64,000 nt of DNA from Lepisosteus oculatus (Eukaryota; Chordata; Actinopteri; Semionotiformes; Lepisosteidae). The notes under the pieces were generated by a model. That model searched no databases. It had not been told where the DNA came from and was given only the letters and a program-made list of their open reading frames with translations. The stretch is from NCBI RefSeq assembly GCF_040954835.1, contig NC_090696.1:68385722-68449721 (forward strand), given 5' to 3'. Numbering within the stretch: position 1 is the stretch's first letter; the number at the start of each line of letters is the position of its first letter. Below are positions 1-16,339 of this stretch, one piece after another. The position numbers and the translations under genes were made by a program.

Positions 1-3866
<3,866 letters not shown>

Positions 3867-4546
3867 CCTCTAAGGTTAGAATGTGCTTTATTACCAAAGC
3901 TTTTTTTTTTTCCTTGCCCTTTTGAGCAATTAAGTGCCAAGTGTGTCCTTGGTAATTTGTGCCACATTATGTGATGTGCAACACTCCAGGTGTATATTCA
4001 AAATATTATCTGGGAAAACAGGTCCAGTGCGTGCAAAAAACTAGAATATATGCAAGATTTCAAAGAAAAGTCAGGAGAAATATAAGCACCAGAGTATTTG
4101 TTAGTTGTTCTTGGATAACTGTTGAGTGTAAAATGTTTGGAATTGGAAAGCTTGAATTTTTTTCCTGGCTTCAAGATGAATTTTTGATTGGTACCTCAGA
4201 ATTTAAATGCTTTTTGCCAGCTCTAGTCCCGGAGAGCCGAAGCTGAGCTTAATTAACTGAGGTTGACACCTTGCTCACTGTTCTTTTTAGGCTCCTTGTA
4301 AAACCTGAAGAAGATTCCATGGGCAAAACGTCTGCTTTTTATTTTTCAGTGTGGTATTAACATTTATATTTCTAAAACCCACAGGAAGATATTTCTCACA
4401 CCTGGGTTTAACACTTCTTAGTTTAGACAGTATAAACATTAGGGTTAAAAGGTAATAAATTGTCAGACTTTCAGAATTGTGGTGTAAAACTGAGATAGAT
4501 TGCTGCTGGGTTTTCTGTGTTGGTAATCTGTGCTTCTCCTGTACAG

Positions 4547-4656
4547 CTGCCCTGATCCAACAAGCTACAACAGTGAAGAAGAAGGATATCCGAAAATTCC
4601 TGGATGGCATTTATGTGAACAAGAAGACAACTGTTATTGATTTGCACAGCGAGTAA
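4547..4656 (+). CDS. rpl9: Second, alternative last coding exon of rpl9
   Basis: This is a tandem copy of the rpl9 terminal exon. It has its own acceptor (TGTACAG, ending 4546) and the same entry phase as the exon at 3759, so the exon ending at 2763 could join either. It reads [19 protein letters not shown], then DGIYV, then a divergent tail [12 protein letters not shown] and TAA at 4654-4656. Over the first 24 codons it differs from the upstream copy by 11 synonymous codon changes and one replacement (Asn to Lys); only the C-terminal tail is different. An AATAAA follows at 4676-4681. It could be a mutually exclusive last exon giving an L9 with another C-terminus, or it could act as a 3'UTR exon if the upstream copy is spliced onto it from the GT at 3875. 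The upstream copy has the human-like SEKGTV tail and so looks ancestral. Confidence 0.8.
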
Positions 4657-4675
4657 AATCTGTCCTCTTTGAGAC

Positions 4676-4681
4676 AATAAA
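4676..4681 (+). terminator. Polyadenylation signal of rpl9 after the second terminal exon
   Basis: Canonical AATAAA 20 bases after the second stop codon, followed by T- and GT-rich sequence (TTTTTTGCC, then AGAGTTTGTTTTC). It fits the short 3'UTRs typical of ribosomal protein genes. Confidence 0.75.
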
Positions 4682-4699
4682 ACCATCTTTTTTGCCACC

Positions 4700-5720
4700 A
4701 GATGATGCAGAGAGTTTGTTTTCTAAGGAATACACTTTCTTGTGTAGTGAAATGTGGGAGTGTTCAGGCAGACCTTTCTGAACTGTTTATCGAGGATGCT
4801 CATATAAGAGCTTACGGATTACATTTTGGCCCATCTTGTGAACATCCAGTGTTGGGTAGCTCAATATTCAAGTGGTATGAAGAACAAACAACATTGACAA
4901 AGTCAACGCAGTGGATGTCATCTGAACCAGAACCAGATTAGACAAGTGAAAATGTAGGCGCATTTAAATGAAAACTGATACCGTTTCCTTTATAAATGAC
5001 ACAAAGTATTGTAGGAACACAGACCAAATTACCCATCCAAGTTGTTGACACCAGCATGCTGTGGCTGTCCTTCTGTACTTGCCTTACTAAAAAAACCGAA
5101 GTAGATTCCAGCTTCAAATTGTTTTGAGCTCAGCTGCACAACTCCAGTCCTTGAGGGTTTTGGGGGCTGCTTTGTACCTGGGTTTTCAAATACCCAATTG
5201 ATCTAATTGCTATAAATTGCCCTGTTGCAACGCCTGTTTCCCAAATACTTCAAGCACTGGAGATGGAAATCTAGCTATAAGAACTGAAACAAAACCAGAA
5301 TCGTGCACATTCCATGTCTGGGTGTCCTCTGAAACAGGGGAGTAAGTAAAGGACATTCTTGAGCAATTTACTCCCAGGGGACTATTGGGACAATTCATTT
5401 TTGAACATGGAACCCAAGGGTCCCATCTCATTCATTTGGTAGGAAATTACTTTTACCTGTGTGGCTGGATATTTTGTTCAAGTGGTCTTGGGGAATGCAT
5501 TTGCTGGTACAATTTATTTTGAATATTGGTTCCAAGTGTACAGTAGTCCTTAAATTCTTCCTAACATTTCATCTGGTCTGGCATGAGGATACTGATGTGA
5601 AATGAAATTTTTAAAAAATTCCTTTAACACATGGGGAACTGCACTTAATTATTACACATCTTGGGAATAATATGCGGTTTAAATAATCCAGTTCTCTGTT
5701 GTATAGTAGTGTTCGCAACA
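4700..5720. other. Spacer between convergent rpl9 and klb
   Basis: AT-rich unique-looking sequence between the rpl9 polyadenylation site and the presumed klb 3'UTR end. I see no exon with homology, no repeat I recognise and no RNA gene here. Confidence 0.5.
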
Positions 5721-5724
5721 TATC

Positions 5725-5740
5725 TTTATTAATATTTATT
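5725..5740 (-). terminator. Probable klb polyadenylation signals
   Basis: Two AATAAA hexamers on the minus strand (5735-5740 and 5725-5730), about 700 bases after the klb stop. Another copy at 6086-6091 is closer. Which one is used cannot be told from sequence. The 3'UTR would cover roughly 5.7-6.44 kb. Confidence 0.45.
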
Positions 5741-6443
5741 CTCGCAGCAGAACATTTCTGGATTTGGTCATTTCCCTGCATCTTGAGCGCCTACAATGCT
5801 GTCTGCTGAAGATATCACAGATAAAAAATGTCTCCTTTTAGTCTCTAAAATTAAATAAGTCACCATGAGAAGAAACTACACAAGTTTGTACAGAAGTGTA
5901 GTTCAGAGTTAGGACTGGAGTGGAAATACTTCAGTTTACTTGCATTCAGCTCGATACACGTTTCCTTGGGTCTGAAAAAAGTTGCTTTCAAATTTGATTA
6001 AAAAGTTTCTCTTAAGTGCTCAGATTGACCCCCTGTAATTAATTTCTAAAACCATTAGATTGAAAGCAAAAATGTAAAACTGAATTTTATTTGGTTCATA
6101 GTAATTTTATCACCTTGGGTAACGCCCCAAAGTAACTTAAAACCTTTTTAGATGTCGACAGGTTCGAAGATGTGTTTCTACAGCAGCGGAATTGATCCCC
6201 CAGAAACATTTAGAAATAATAGTTGATATCTTGGTAAAAACAATGTCTGAATAATTAGTCCAGTATTTCCACTTTAAGTACAAAGTGAAAAACATTCGGC
6301 ATATTAACCAGAGCTGAATACGTTCTGAAGGTCTTTCCTTAATGCGTACAGTACCTACCGAATAAATATACACGTTAGGTATCCACCGTCTTGGATGACA
6401 CGTCCCTAAAACAGGATTAAAACGCCCGTCAATTCGTCACGGA

Positions 6444-6868
6444 TTAGTTCTTCCTGAAGCAGCTCTGCTTCACGTTGCTCCCGAGCTGGAGCAGGGTCGC
6501 TCTCTCCCACCTGGAACGCGCCCGGGATCTGCGTTTCGGCTTCCTTCTCCTCCTCCTGGCGACGGCGAGCACTGTGGTGAGCAGACTCAGAGTGACGAAG
6601 AGGCAGATCCCGAAGAAGAAGAAGGGCTTCCTCTCCAGGACGAAGGCACAGACTGAACAGCTGCGCCCTTCCTCTTCCTCACAAGACACTCCCAGCTGCC
6701 CCGAGGCGGGGAAGCCCCTGTTGGCGATCAGTTCTCTGTACGTATTGACGGAGGACCGGGCAGTTGATTGGAAGAGCTGGGAGTTGAAGAGCCCAAACTG
6801 AGGGATATGTTTGTCCTGGAGCTTCCACACGTAGTACCCTTTCACATTCACGTGATCAAGCTGATGGG
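6444..6868 (-). CDS. klb: klb exon 5: end of KL2, transmembrane segment, cytoplasmic tail
   Basis: Encodes residues 888-1028. [12 protein letters not shown] and [13 protein letters not shown] match the end of human KL2. A Cys-containing stalk (SCSVCAF) leads to the membrane segment [20 protein letters not shown]. The tail begins [17 protein letters not shown], about 12 basic residues of 17, so the positive-inside rule places it in the cytoplasm. Stop is TAA at 6446-6444. Confidence 0.94.
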
Positions 6869-9800
6869 CTGAAAGGCACAAGAGGAACGAGTTTCATTTA
6901 GTTCACTGAATGAGCTGAACATGTAGAGACTAGAGACGTGTAGATTACAGTATGGATTTGGCACTTCTACACCTTTTTAAATACAGGGGCCTTTATACGA
7001 TGTCCCAGCGATGAAAAACGTAACGTGTCGGTAATGATCGTTTTAGGTTTCCAAAAAAAAAGCACCTGTAAAAACCTTTTAACATCGGGGTTGAGCTTCT
7101 GGCTGCTCCAATGTACAGTGTTCCAGGTCAGATGATTCTCGTTGCCCCAAGTGAAACTTGCAGGCTGATTCATTCTGAACATGAGGCTGACACTGACCTT
7201 CCAGATGATCACACCCAGTCACTAGCTGGACACATTTTACTGGGGGTTCACTGTTCTGCATGATTTTGAGATCAAAGGTATAGGTACACAATAAAACCCA
7301 CTAGTAATTCATTAAACTAGATTAAACCCGTATAAATGGCTGACCCTGCGCTTTGACCCCAAGCTTCTCCCTGTCTGTGTGTCTCATGGAGAGCATGTTG
7401 GGGTATGCAAATATTGAGATTAGAGGAGATAATTATTGTGTTTAACTGCAATATGTTTTTCTCCGTGGCACTATTAGGCTACCAATAAGAGATTTCAGTA
7501 CCCAAAATCAATTAAATGCAAGTTAAATGTTAAGAAGAACTAAAAAAAGTGTATGTGGGACTATGTACACATCCCTGCATGAGAATGCTCCTTATAGACC
7601 CGGCAAAGCTAGCTAAAATGTTAATGGATAGGTTGTATAAGATTCCAACTTGAGGCTTCAAGATTATCTTTCTACAGTGATAAACTGTGAGTGGTAAAAT
7701 ACCTGTTTGGAGCGCACATTCACAGAAGTCTTGTGACTGACAGAAAATTAAGACTGACTAGCAGAGAAATACTGTTGTTTCAGTAATGATGCTCTCACTC
7801 TGTGAAATGGTATCTCATTGGTATCTGCTTCGGGTTCTAACTATGAATAGTACAGTCGGCTGCAACAGTAGAGTGTTTGTCCAGACAGCAATCTTCCCTC
7901 TGCAAGAAACTGATTGACAAGGCTCTGCACGCTGTCGGTTGCTGCCAACTATAGCCACAGGGCTACACCCAGGGTCTCACCTTTCAGCACTTCCTGCAGG
8001 TAGCTCCTCATGTAGTACTGTCTCACCACGTCGTTGTCCCGGGACCGCTCGTCCACGCCGTTGGCCGTGATGTAAATCTCCACCTCCTCCCCGTACCGTT
8101 CCCTGACCCAGGCCAGAACTCTGCGGACCCCCCAGGGCACCACAGAGAGGCCCAGCTGGGAGGCAGGAAAGGTGATGTCGGACATCAGCTCGCAGTCCCG
8201 GTCATCCAAGTTCCGGCTGCCGTTGGCGCGCCGGTGGGTCACCAGGCGCGTGGTGAAGTGGTTGAGGGCCACAAAGTCCAGGGCGCCCCGGAAGGCCTCC
8301 CTCTCCTCCGGGGTGACATCCGGGAGGGCAGAACGGGAGAGGCCGGCCCCGGTCTTCTCCCGCAGGTAGCGGCGCAGGGGTGCCGGGTAGTCGCCGGGGC
8401 CGAGGAGCGGATCGAGGAAGTAGGCCAGCTCGAAGAGCAGGAAGCGGCGGGCGGCGGACGCGTGGGAGTCCAGGTAGGGGTTGGCGGGCTCCGCCCAGTC
8501 AGCGTGCAGAGAGAGGGACACCCGGCCCCCCTGCCGGGCCCGGTACTCCCGGTCGTAGAGGCGCCAGGCCGCCGCATGCGCCAGGAGCAGGTGGTGCGCG
8601 GCGGTGTAGGCGTCGCTGCCGCTGGCGTTGTAGGCGTGGCTCAGGCGGTTGGGCTCGTTGAGGGTGATCCAGTGCTTCACCCACGGGCCCAGTTCTCGGA
8701 AGCAGAGGGCGGCGTAGTCCCGGAACGCCTCAATGGTGGTCCGGTTCAGCCAGCCTCCAGCCTTGTGTAGGGGGGCGGGGAGGCCAAGCTGGTGATGGAA
8801 CGTAGGGTAGTACAAGGTCAACATCGTCCGGACCCCGCGTTTCCGCAGCTCGGTCACCACGCACCTGTAGTACCGCACAGCCTCTCGGTTGACGGCGGAC
8901 AGGTCGCCGCTGGGCAGAAGAAGGGACCAGTTCAGCGCGAACCTGTAGTGGTCGGCCCCAGACATCTGGACCAGCTGGAGATGCTTCGGGATGGCCAGGA
9001 AGTCTGTGCACTGGGGGCCGCGAGTTTCCATCCGGATCCCGGAGATCGGACGCAGGGCTCCATCTCCCGTGACATTCCACAGGTACAGGTTCGGATCCAG
9101 GAACTGTGGGGACGAGGGGCTGAACCGCACCTGCAGAGAAATGGGACCCAGGGACTCCAATGAGTAAGTGATGTTCCTGTATTCATTTTTTTGATTTAGA
9201 AGTCTGCACTTTTCATTGTAAGAAGGATTTTTTCTGTCTTTAGTGCAGCGGTATACATGGATAACTGCAATTTATGGAATTCTAAACAGCCATTAGACTG
9301 CCTTTTCTGATTACTGAGTCTTTTGCTGATCTCTGCCTTGTTGTTCATTGTACTATGGGTCAGCTAAGCTATAATCAGCATGGCAGAGAAGATCAAACAA
9401 TCAAAAACGAAGGAAAAGGTCAGAACGTAATATTGTGATATTGACAGAATATAAGAACACCCTTAAATTTCCTCTTGAGCACAACTGTTTGAATTGTTTC
9501 TCATGTCTACTTTAATTCAGAAGAAATTGTGAGAAATGTCTCAGTCTGTAAGATCACAAAAAAGGCTACAAATGAAGAGGAGGTAAAAAACAACAACATT
9601 TAGCTCATTTGATTGCTAACAGTTTGATCTCAGGATCTCCTCTGTCTGTTTCCAGACTCAAACAGCCTTTTGTCTGCAAATGTCACCTATTCTCTTAAGT
9701 GTTAAATCCACTTCCCCCTAGTTTTCACTATTATCATTAGGTTCATGTTTCTCTGTTGTAGTTAGTGAGAAATAAAAGAAACGTATTTTTAATGGTGAAT

Positions 9801-12800
9801 AACCTGCTCTTCATCACAAGGGTTCACTGGAATCTTTTTTTACATCAATACATAAGTAATTCTCTCAATTACTTATTTTTATTTCCATGTGCGTGAGATC
9901 AGTATCTCCTGGCAGGACATCTTTTTTTGCATGAAACCGTGTCATCAGCAGGTCATCTGTTGATTGAGAATGAAGTGGCAGGAGCTCTTTGTCAAGAATA
10001 ATCACACTGGTTTTGATCTTTGCTGTTACAGCTGCTGCTGAAAGTTGGCTTCCTGTATCTGACGTGAATCCACTGCATTATGAAATTAACAGAGCACTGA
10101 TTTCATCCAAGTATGAAATTTAGGGGCTCTGGTATAAACACTAAAGACCTGTATGAGGGCTTATTTATGTTGTTTTTGTGAAAGTTGAACTGTCTTGAGA
10201 AAAACCTGAAGCTGAAGACATGCTAGCTTAGAATTCAAGTAAAACGACTTCACCCATGCCCTGAAGATTTTAGTTTCTATCGTACGTAACAAGGCTCAGT
10301 GCACTGAAAGAGTCCCATGAAATCTAGACAGTGTAGAGTTCTCCAGCTGTAGGTGAGATGCTGGTCTAGCATAGAGGAGTTATCTGCTGATAACTGATTG
10401 TCCATTGTATGTGACTCAAGCAGGCGAAAGCGAACGGAGATCCGGTCATCACTCTTACACCACAGAAAAGCCTAACTGTCAACATTTTAAAAATTGGGTT
10501 TAAACTTTCACGGTTAACCCTGAACCTAAATATCAGTGTCCCCACCTTTTCAATATTTACAGACGCAGGGCAATACAGCACAATATTTGGTAAATGCGAT
10601 AAAAAAATGACACACACACACATGTACATTGCTGCAAATTGTTAATATAACTGTTTCCAGACAGTCTTACACTGTCCAAGTACAAGTTCCTAAGACAAGT
10701 ACTTGTTTTATGTGGGTGCTTGGCCTAATCCAGTAGCAGTTCATCATTTTGGGGAGAACACTATACAGCACACAGAAATGCAAATATCCAAAACACTTGA
10801 TTTGCAGGCGCTGTTACTTGGCGATGTGAAGATCATACATCAGAATTTGCTCTCCATGACACACTTATGGAAGTATCTGGTAGCATCGACGTCATGGTTT
10901 TCTTTTTGGTGAAGCGTGCTGCACTGTATCATGAGATCTACTGTATCTTGCATCGCCGCACAAGTGCATGAAGACGGCAATGATGCTGTGTCAGACCCAG
11001 TGCGTACTCGGTGCAAAGTGGGTTGCTGGCATATCTTGCAATGCTTGAGCCGTAAGGCGGGAGCACTAGGACCTTTGCTTTATTACAAGTTACCCCCTGA
11101 TTATTCCCAGAGAAGTGCACATTGTCTCCTCCTGCCCTTTTCACTTGCCTGCAGTACGGAGTCGGAGACGCCCCAGTGAAAGTCGCAGGGGAACTGGCCC
11201 TGGACAGCCTCGTCCCCCTCCCTTCCAGGGAAGCCCCCGTCTTTGATGACCTGTTTGTAGAAAGCAGCTGATGTCTTGGGGATTCTTGCTTTGTCTTTGC
11301 TGTTGGGGTCCACGTAGAACAGCCCTCTCCTGACTGAATAGCCGTAATTCCACTCAAAACCATCCACCAGAGACCACAAGGTATAACCCAGGACTTGCAC
11401 ACCATCGTGTAGCATTGCTGAAAGATAAAGACAAAGCCGAAACATGAAGCTTGGCGTTCTTCTCTGTAAGGTTGTTAAAGGCTCACCTCTCCCTGATAAA
11501 GTGAAGTGCACATCAAGTACCTGTACATCTGACAATAATGCAGTTATAATAAGTCTAACTTTTATTAAATACCTGTGCTTTCCTAAAATACTCTATCAGT
11601 TTCTGGAAGAGTTGAAACAGCAACACAATCCTTCACACAGATTATGGTTCTGAAACTTACACAAAAAATGAATTGTGGAAACGATATTACCGACCAAGTC
11701 ATGAACAGCAGCACCCAGCAGGACCCTACACCTAATACTCACCCTGCAGAACTTGGTTTATGAACTTTTTCATCACGTAGATGGCCACAGTGTCTTCCGT
11801 AGTCACGCTGGTGTCTGAGAACCACCCATTCTCCAGAATGAGAATTCTGGGATTGTTGTATTGAAGTTTAATCCAGTTCAGCACCTGTCTCAGGCTCAGT
11901 GACACGTGTTGGCCAAACCTCACTGAACTGTGTACTAGCCTTAGGCTGTTGGGCCCAAACGAAAAAGCGAAGAAGTCTGCAGTCCCCTTAATGTTGTCCT
12001 TCTCTTCTGCAGTGAAGGCAGGGAGGAGGCCATGTGTGCTGTTTTTCAGGAGGGTCGGGTAGTCCCCTTGTCCGTATATGGGCTCTGCAAACCAGCCCAG
12101 AACAGCCTCCATAGACTCCTGGCATTTTTCCACGTTGAATGGGCTGGCTTTCCCTCCCTCCGGCTCTATCCAGTGAGATCCCAGAGCTATGGACACCTGT
12201 CCGTGCTGGAGTTTTCGAAATCTCCTGTCGTACGTGTGCCACGCTTTTGCATGGGCCTAAGACGAAACAGGCAATCAAAAGAGCAAGAAGAAGCATCAGT
12301 GTTTCAATCGTCAAGGATTGAGTTTTTTTTTAAATAGCCTTTTAAGGAAAAAGAACACATTTTTGTTCAATTTGAGGGTCATCACAAATAGAAATTATTT
12401 ATTATTCAGAAGCATTAGCGATCCACTCAAGTGGAATTTCATTACACAACACAGGGTCACAGGTGAGATTCTTTAACAGAAAATGTTCTAATAAAAGGCT
12501 ACTAGAAAAACCTTTCAAGCCCTCTGCTGTACACCTGACTTTTCCAGAAACTCGGGGCTCAGCAAGGGGTCCCCGTGCTGTCAATCATGACCTACCCTGT
12601 CATCGCAGTTTTCAAAACTAACGCTAGATGGCAGCTTTTTATTTTGCTAGAGGCTGCTTCCTGCGTAACGGAAACCTGTCAGAGCCTGGGTTTGTAATCA
12701 CGAGTCAACTCTTACAGAAATATAGTATCATATCAGCGCTTTTCATTTTCCCCCCTGTGAAATCAGAATTGTCATTCATCAGTATCTTTTCATCGTGCCC

Positions 12801-14533
12801 AAAAATGATATATTTTTCTTACTCGAAATCTATTATATATCTCAAGTAATTTAAGACTGTCATAATTCCCGGACTTTAATTCCTGTTTTTAAATCTCATT
12901 TCTTCACTTACGTGTCATTTAAGTGGTGTGCCTTTTCTGGTGTGGGCATAGTACAACACGAGAAAGCAGTAAAAGAGTCACTGCAAAATGGCAGTTGAAA
13001 GAATTGGAAGTAATTGTTGCTGGTTATGTATTAAGTAAAGATTTTGATAGGTACTCAAACTCTAAACAGGCTGCTTTGGAAAATCTGAACAATGTTTAAT
13101 ATAACCATGTTTTTGAGGCACATGACAACAGCAGGTTATTCCTTGCAGGTTATATTTATATATAAAATACAGGAAATTAGTTTTTAGGATTATTCTGAGA
13201 CTCCTAATTCTGTCTTTGTCAGGGTGAGAAAATGAAGCCAGCAGTGTGGGCTGATGTTGTTTCATTCAGACACGCGGCAAGTTTTAAATGAGTTTTGTTT
13301 TAGCACGAGCTTTAAAAACTACAGTGATCTGTGTTTGTCAAGCTATCACTATTATACAAGATGAAGTTGGGCTGTTGCTGCAAAATGCAGGAAACAGGGG
13401 AATTGAGGTTTAAAGAACAATTCTAAAAACAAATGGAAAAGAACTGAACTCTTCAGAATCCTCCCCTATGGATTTCATTACCTCTCGGTGTCTGAACCAA
13501 AAGACCAAAGTCCTGACTATCATGATAAATAAATCATAGGCGCTGGAGAAGTGTATGCTATGCTGTCTGTGCATTCCCTTCCCCATTCTCCACTGAGCCT
13601 TAAATAAATAATCATTATGACTGACCCGTAGAGCAGACTATGCAGTGCACATAACAAAAAGGCAACCGCAGCAGCTTCACTTGAGAAACAAAGTCAGGCT
13701 TTGTGTGAGAGCGACTGGGTCCTTGAATGAATGATGCCAGGCTGCAGATAGATCAGGCACGGAAAAAAAAAACCCATTACGTCTTATCAGCCGCGCTACC
13801 TCACCTTGATTAGATTGTGAGCCACAGCAAAGACAGCTGTGAGGTTCCCTCTCTCTCCGGGGGCATGCACGCCTGTCCCATAGCCGTGCCAGGCCACCGC
13901 GTAGGGGTTGTGCATTGTCACCCAGTACTTGACGCGATCCCCGAAGCTCTGGAAGCAGAAGGCGGCATAGCTCTCGAAGTCATCCACCAGGGCGTCGCTG
14001 TGCCACCCGCTGTGGCGCTGCTGGAGTGCCAGGGGCAGGTCCCAGTGGTAGAGGGTGACCACGGGCTCGATGCCCTCCTGCTTCAGCCGGTCAATCAGCA
14101 GATTGTAGTGCTCCACCCCCGGCAGGTTGGGGGCCCCGCCGGTCCCGTTGGGGAACAGCCGGGGCCACGAAATGGAGAAACTGTAGGTCCGCACCCCTAG
14201 GTGCTTCAGCAGCTCCACGTCCTGCTCCCACAGCCTGTAGCTGTCGCTGGAGGTGCCAGACCCCGGAGCCTGCTGGGAGCGAGTGAAGTGATCCCAAATG
14301 GAGGGGCCCTTGCCGTCCTGGTCCCAGGCTCCCTCGCTCGGAAAAGCGGCGCTCCCGGCTCCCCAGAGGAAGTCCTGGGGGAACGTGCCGTGCAGGAACA
14401 GCTGGCTGGCGTCCACGGGGGTTGAGCTGGACTGCGCTCTCCACACGGCTCGTCCATCTCCTGGCAGGCAGACCACGGCCCCCCGGCTACACAGGAGCAG
14501 CACAAACAGGCTTTTTAAAGCAAGGGGACCCAT
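6444..14533 (-). CDS. klb: Beta-klotho, complete five-exon gene
   Basis: Single-pass membrane co-receptor that with FGF receptors binds endocrine FGF19/FGF21. Exons in gene order: 14533-13805, 12256-11743, 11417-11149, 9130-7981, 6868-6444, together 3087 nt or 1028 codons (human KLB is 1044). All junction phases agree. Residues 1-22 form a signal peptide; two glycoside-hydrolase-1-like domains follow (KL1 about 45-485, KL2 about 510-945), then a membrane segment about 970-991 and a short basic tail. Each domain lacks one catalytic glutamate. In KL1 the acid/base site is HNP with Asn209, while Glu385 of ILENG remains. In KL2 NEP with Glu663 remains, but the nucleophile site is TANG with Ala860. 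This matches the family's sugar-binding, non-enzymatic role. Intron 3 uses a GC donor. Start chosen at the ATG of the only signal-peptide exon. Confidence 0.97.
7981..9130 (-). CDS. klb: klb exon 4: nearly all of the KL2 domain
   Basis: One 1150-nt exon encoding residues 505-887. Landmarks are [51 protein letters not shown] and [11 protein letters not shown]. It is much richer in G and C than its flanks, especially at third codon positions, which produces long open frames on the opposite strand that have no support as genes. Entry is phase 0 after CTGCAG at position 9131; it leaves one base of the next codon at GTGAGA. Confidence 0.95.
9131..13804. other. klb introns 1 to 3
   Basis: Intron 1 (12257-13804), intron 2 (11418-11742) and intron 3 (9131-11148) hold no exon with homology and no repeat I recognise beyond a (CA)n run near 10609-10621. 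Intron 4 (6869-7980) is similarly plain. The donor of intron 3 is GC (CTGCAG/GCAAGT). Confidence 0.6.
13805..14533 (-). CDS. klb: klb exon 1: start codon, signal peptide and first half of KL1
   Basis: Encodes residues 1-243, beginning [22 protein letters not shown]1 landmarks are [35 protein letters not shown] and [11 protein letters not shown]. The acid/base NEP motif is changed to HNP (residues 208-210). It ends NLIK at a consensus donor, and exon 2 continues with [10 protein letters not shown], as in human (NLIK/AHSKVWH). Confidence 0.95.
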
Positions 14534-16049
14534 CCTGTGCTCCCCTGGGACTCAGATCCAGCCCAAACCGAGGGAGACGAGCATGACGGCTGGAGCAGAG
14601 GACAGGGAAAGCACACGAGAGCTCAGCCAAGCTGAGCTGGGGCCATCTGAAGACCTGAGCTGCTGGACTGCCTTATCGTGCCAGTGGGAAAAAAAAACAC
14701 AACAATCTTCTGTTGCAAGTTGGACCTCTGTCAATGATTAGCCTGAACTGTGATCCCAAGGATGAGTTAGGAGGGAGAAGTGTGCTCCGGGAAGGCAGCT
14801 CGGCGGCTCCTAGCACGCTCTGCCCTGGGAGACTGCTCAGACACACACACACTTGCAGCACAACGGAATAAAGACACACAGGCTGAGCAGGCAGAGCACT
14901 GTATGTGCACACACGGTGCACAGAGACTGCATGCCATCTGAGAGACCCCCTTCACTGCAGGTGTTGAGCAAATATCGGCGTTCACTGGAGACTGGCAAGA
15001 AGCAGCCAGTGAAAATGACAGGATTTAAAAAAACAATTTGGAGTGGAAGAGCAGCAAGCTTGGACCACCACTGGAAGGGTCTCACCTTCTTTTCTGTGCA
15101 AATACTTCTTGCACAGAGGATGTCATCTTTTGGGTAATGTCAAATGACTGGTTTAACATAAATGTTTAAACCACGTGACAAGCCAATCATTTACCTCATC
15201 AGCTATGAACAGATATTACATTGTCCTACAAAAGCAATATTGTTTTGCTAAGACCACATTGCTTTATCCAATGTGGATGTGGATATAATACAATATATTG
15301 GTAGGTGGTAATTTTACCATATATACATAATAAGTCAATTGTAAATATTTTGCCTTCTTCTCACATTGTACCAAAACATTCAAAAACTGATTATTTGTTG
15401 TCAATTGTTTTTTTAACTCTTTACAGATTTTTCAGGGACACTGAATCAATCTCTCACTCAGATTAGAAACAGATACAATTTATTTTTCGAGTGATGAGCT
15501 ACAAATACAGTATTTCTCCTGGGAATATATTTAAATGTTCTGTACTAATTTCATGGGCCATACTGTGTGAATTCAGACTTTGTCTAAGCCTAGGGGATAT
15601 TTGATCATTTTTCTTTCATCGCCCTTTCAGGGCTATGTGAAAAGAATTAAAGGGATATTTGGAAAAAAATCTCGTCTGGCTCTTTCTTCTTCCAGAAGAT
15701 AGATTAAATGTGACTTGCAGGAGAGGGCATCGTAAATTTCAGATGAAACAGGACTCATTTAAACTCATTGACAGTGTCCAGACCCTCCTAATTAGAGCTC
15801 ACATTTGATTTCAGTGTTTTGCCATCAGTTATTTCTTTAATTGAAGTTTCATTTGCTGTTTATGCTGGCAAGAGCAGATAATGAAATATGACAATTTAAA
15901 AATTCAAATTAAAACTCTGTGTAAACAATTACAGACTACAGACAATAAAACTACTATTTTATAATACTAAAATGTGTGATGTACAGTATATATGTAAAAC
16001 TATATAAAAATATTTCCACTGTGTACCATTCTGAAAGTACTATTACTGC

Positions 16050-16310
16050 CAATAATTATTCCTTACACTTATATGTACACTTTTCTAGAAACTCCACTCA
16101 AAGTGTATTACAGGTAATGGAGACTCCCCTCCACTACCACCAATAAGGAGCCCCAGCTGGATGATGCGACAGCAGCCACAGTGCACCAGTACGCTCCCCA
16201 CACACCAGTTCTCAGTGGGGAGGAGAACAGAGCGATGAACACAGTTTATTAATGGGGATTATTAGGAGGCCATGACTGGTAAAGGCCAGGGGGAAATTTG
16301 GCCAGGACTG
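16050..16310 (-). mobile_element. 5S-type SINE, truncated copy
   Basis: The tail region TTCCTTACACTTATATG, then CTCCACTCAAAGTGTATTAC and ACTCCCCTCCACTACCACCA, follows the same order as the copies at 25569-26130, 35593-35887 and 48497-48975. The copy stops near GGAAATTTGGCCAGGA, so the 5S-like head is missing. Confidence 0.75.
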
Positions 16311-16339
16311 GGAGAATATAATTAGAGACCTAAACAGGA

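Noticed and set aside
4547-4656. Second rpl9 exon as a processed pseudogene fragment
   Set aside because: Only one exon is present, with its own intron acceptor and correct phase, and no upstream rpl9 exons are fused to it. The synonymous pattern also argues against a dead copy.
6475-6801. 108-codon open frame on the + strand over the klb last exon
   Set aside because: Antisense to a well supported coding exon with a matching membrane segment and stop; nothing supports a second gene.
8234-8770. 178-codon open frame on the + strand inside klb exon 4
   Set aside because: It is antisense to the KL2 coding exon and is opened by that exon's high G+C third positions. The predicted protein is low-complexity Gly/Val/Arg and has no recognisable motif.
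14837-15137. Open frames over the (CA)n region upstream of klb
   Set aside because: Simple-repeat-driven frames on both strands without homology.
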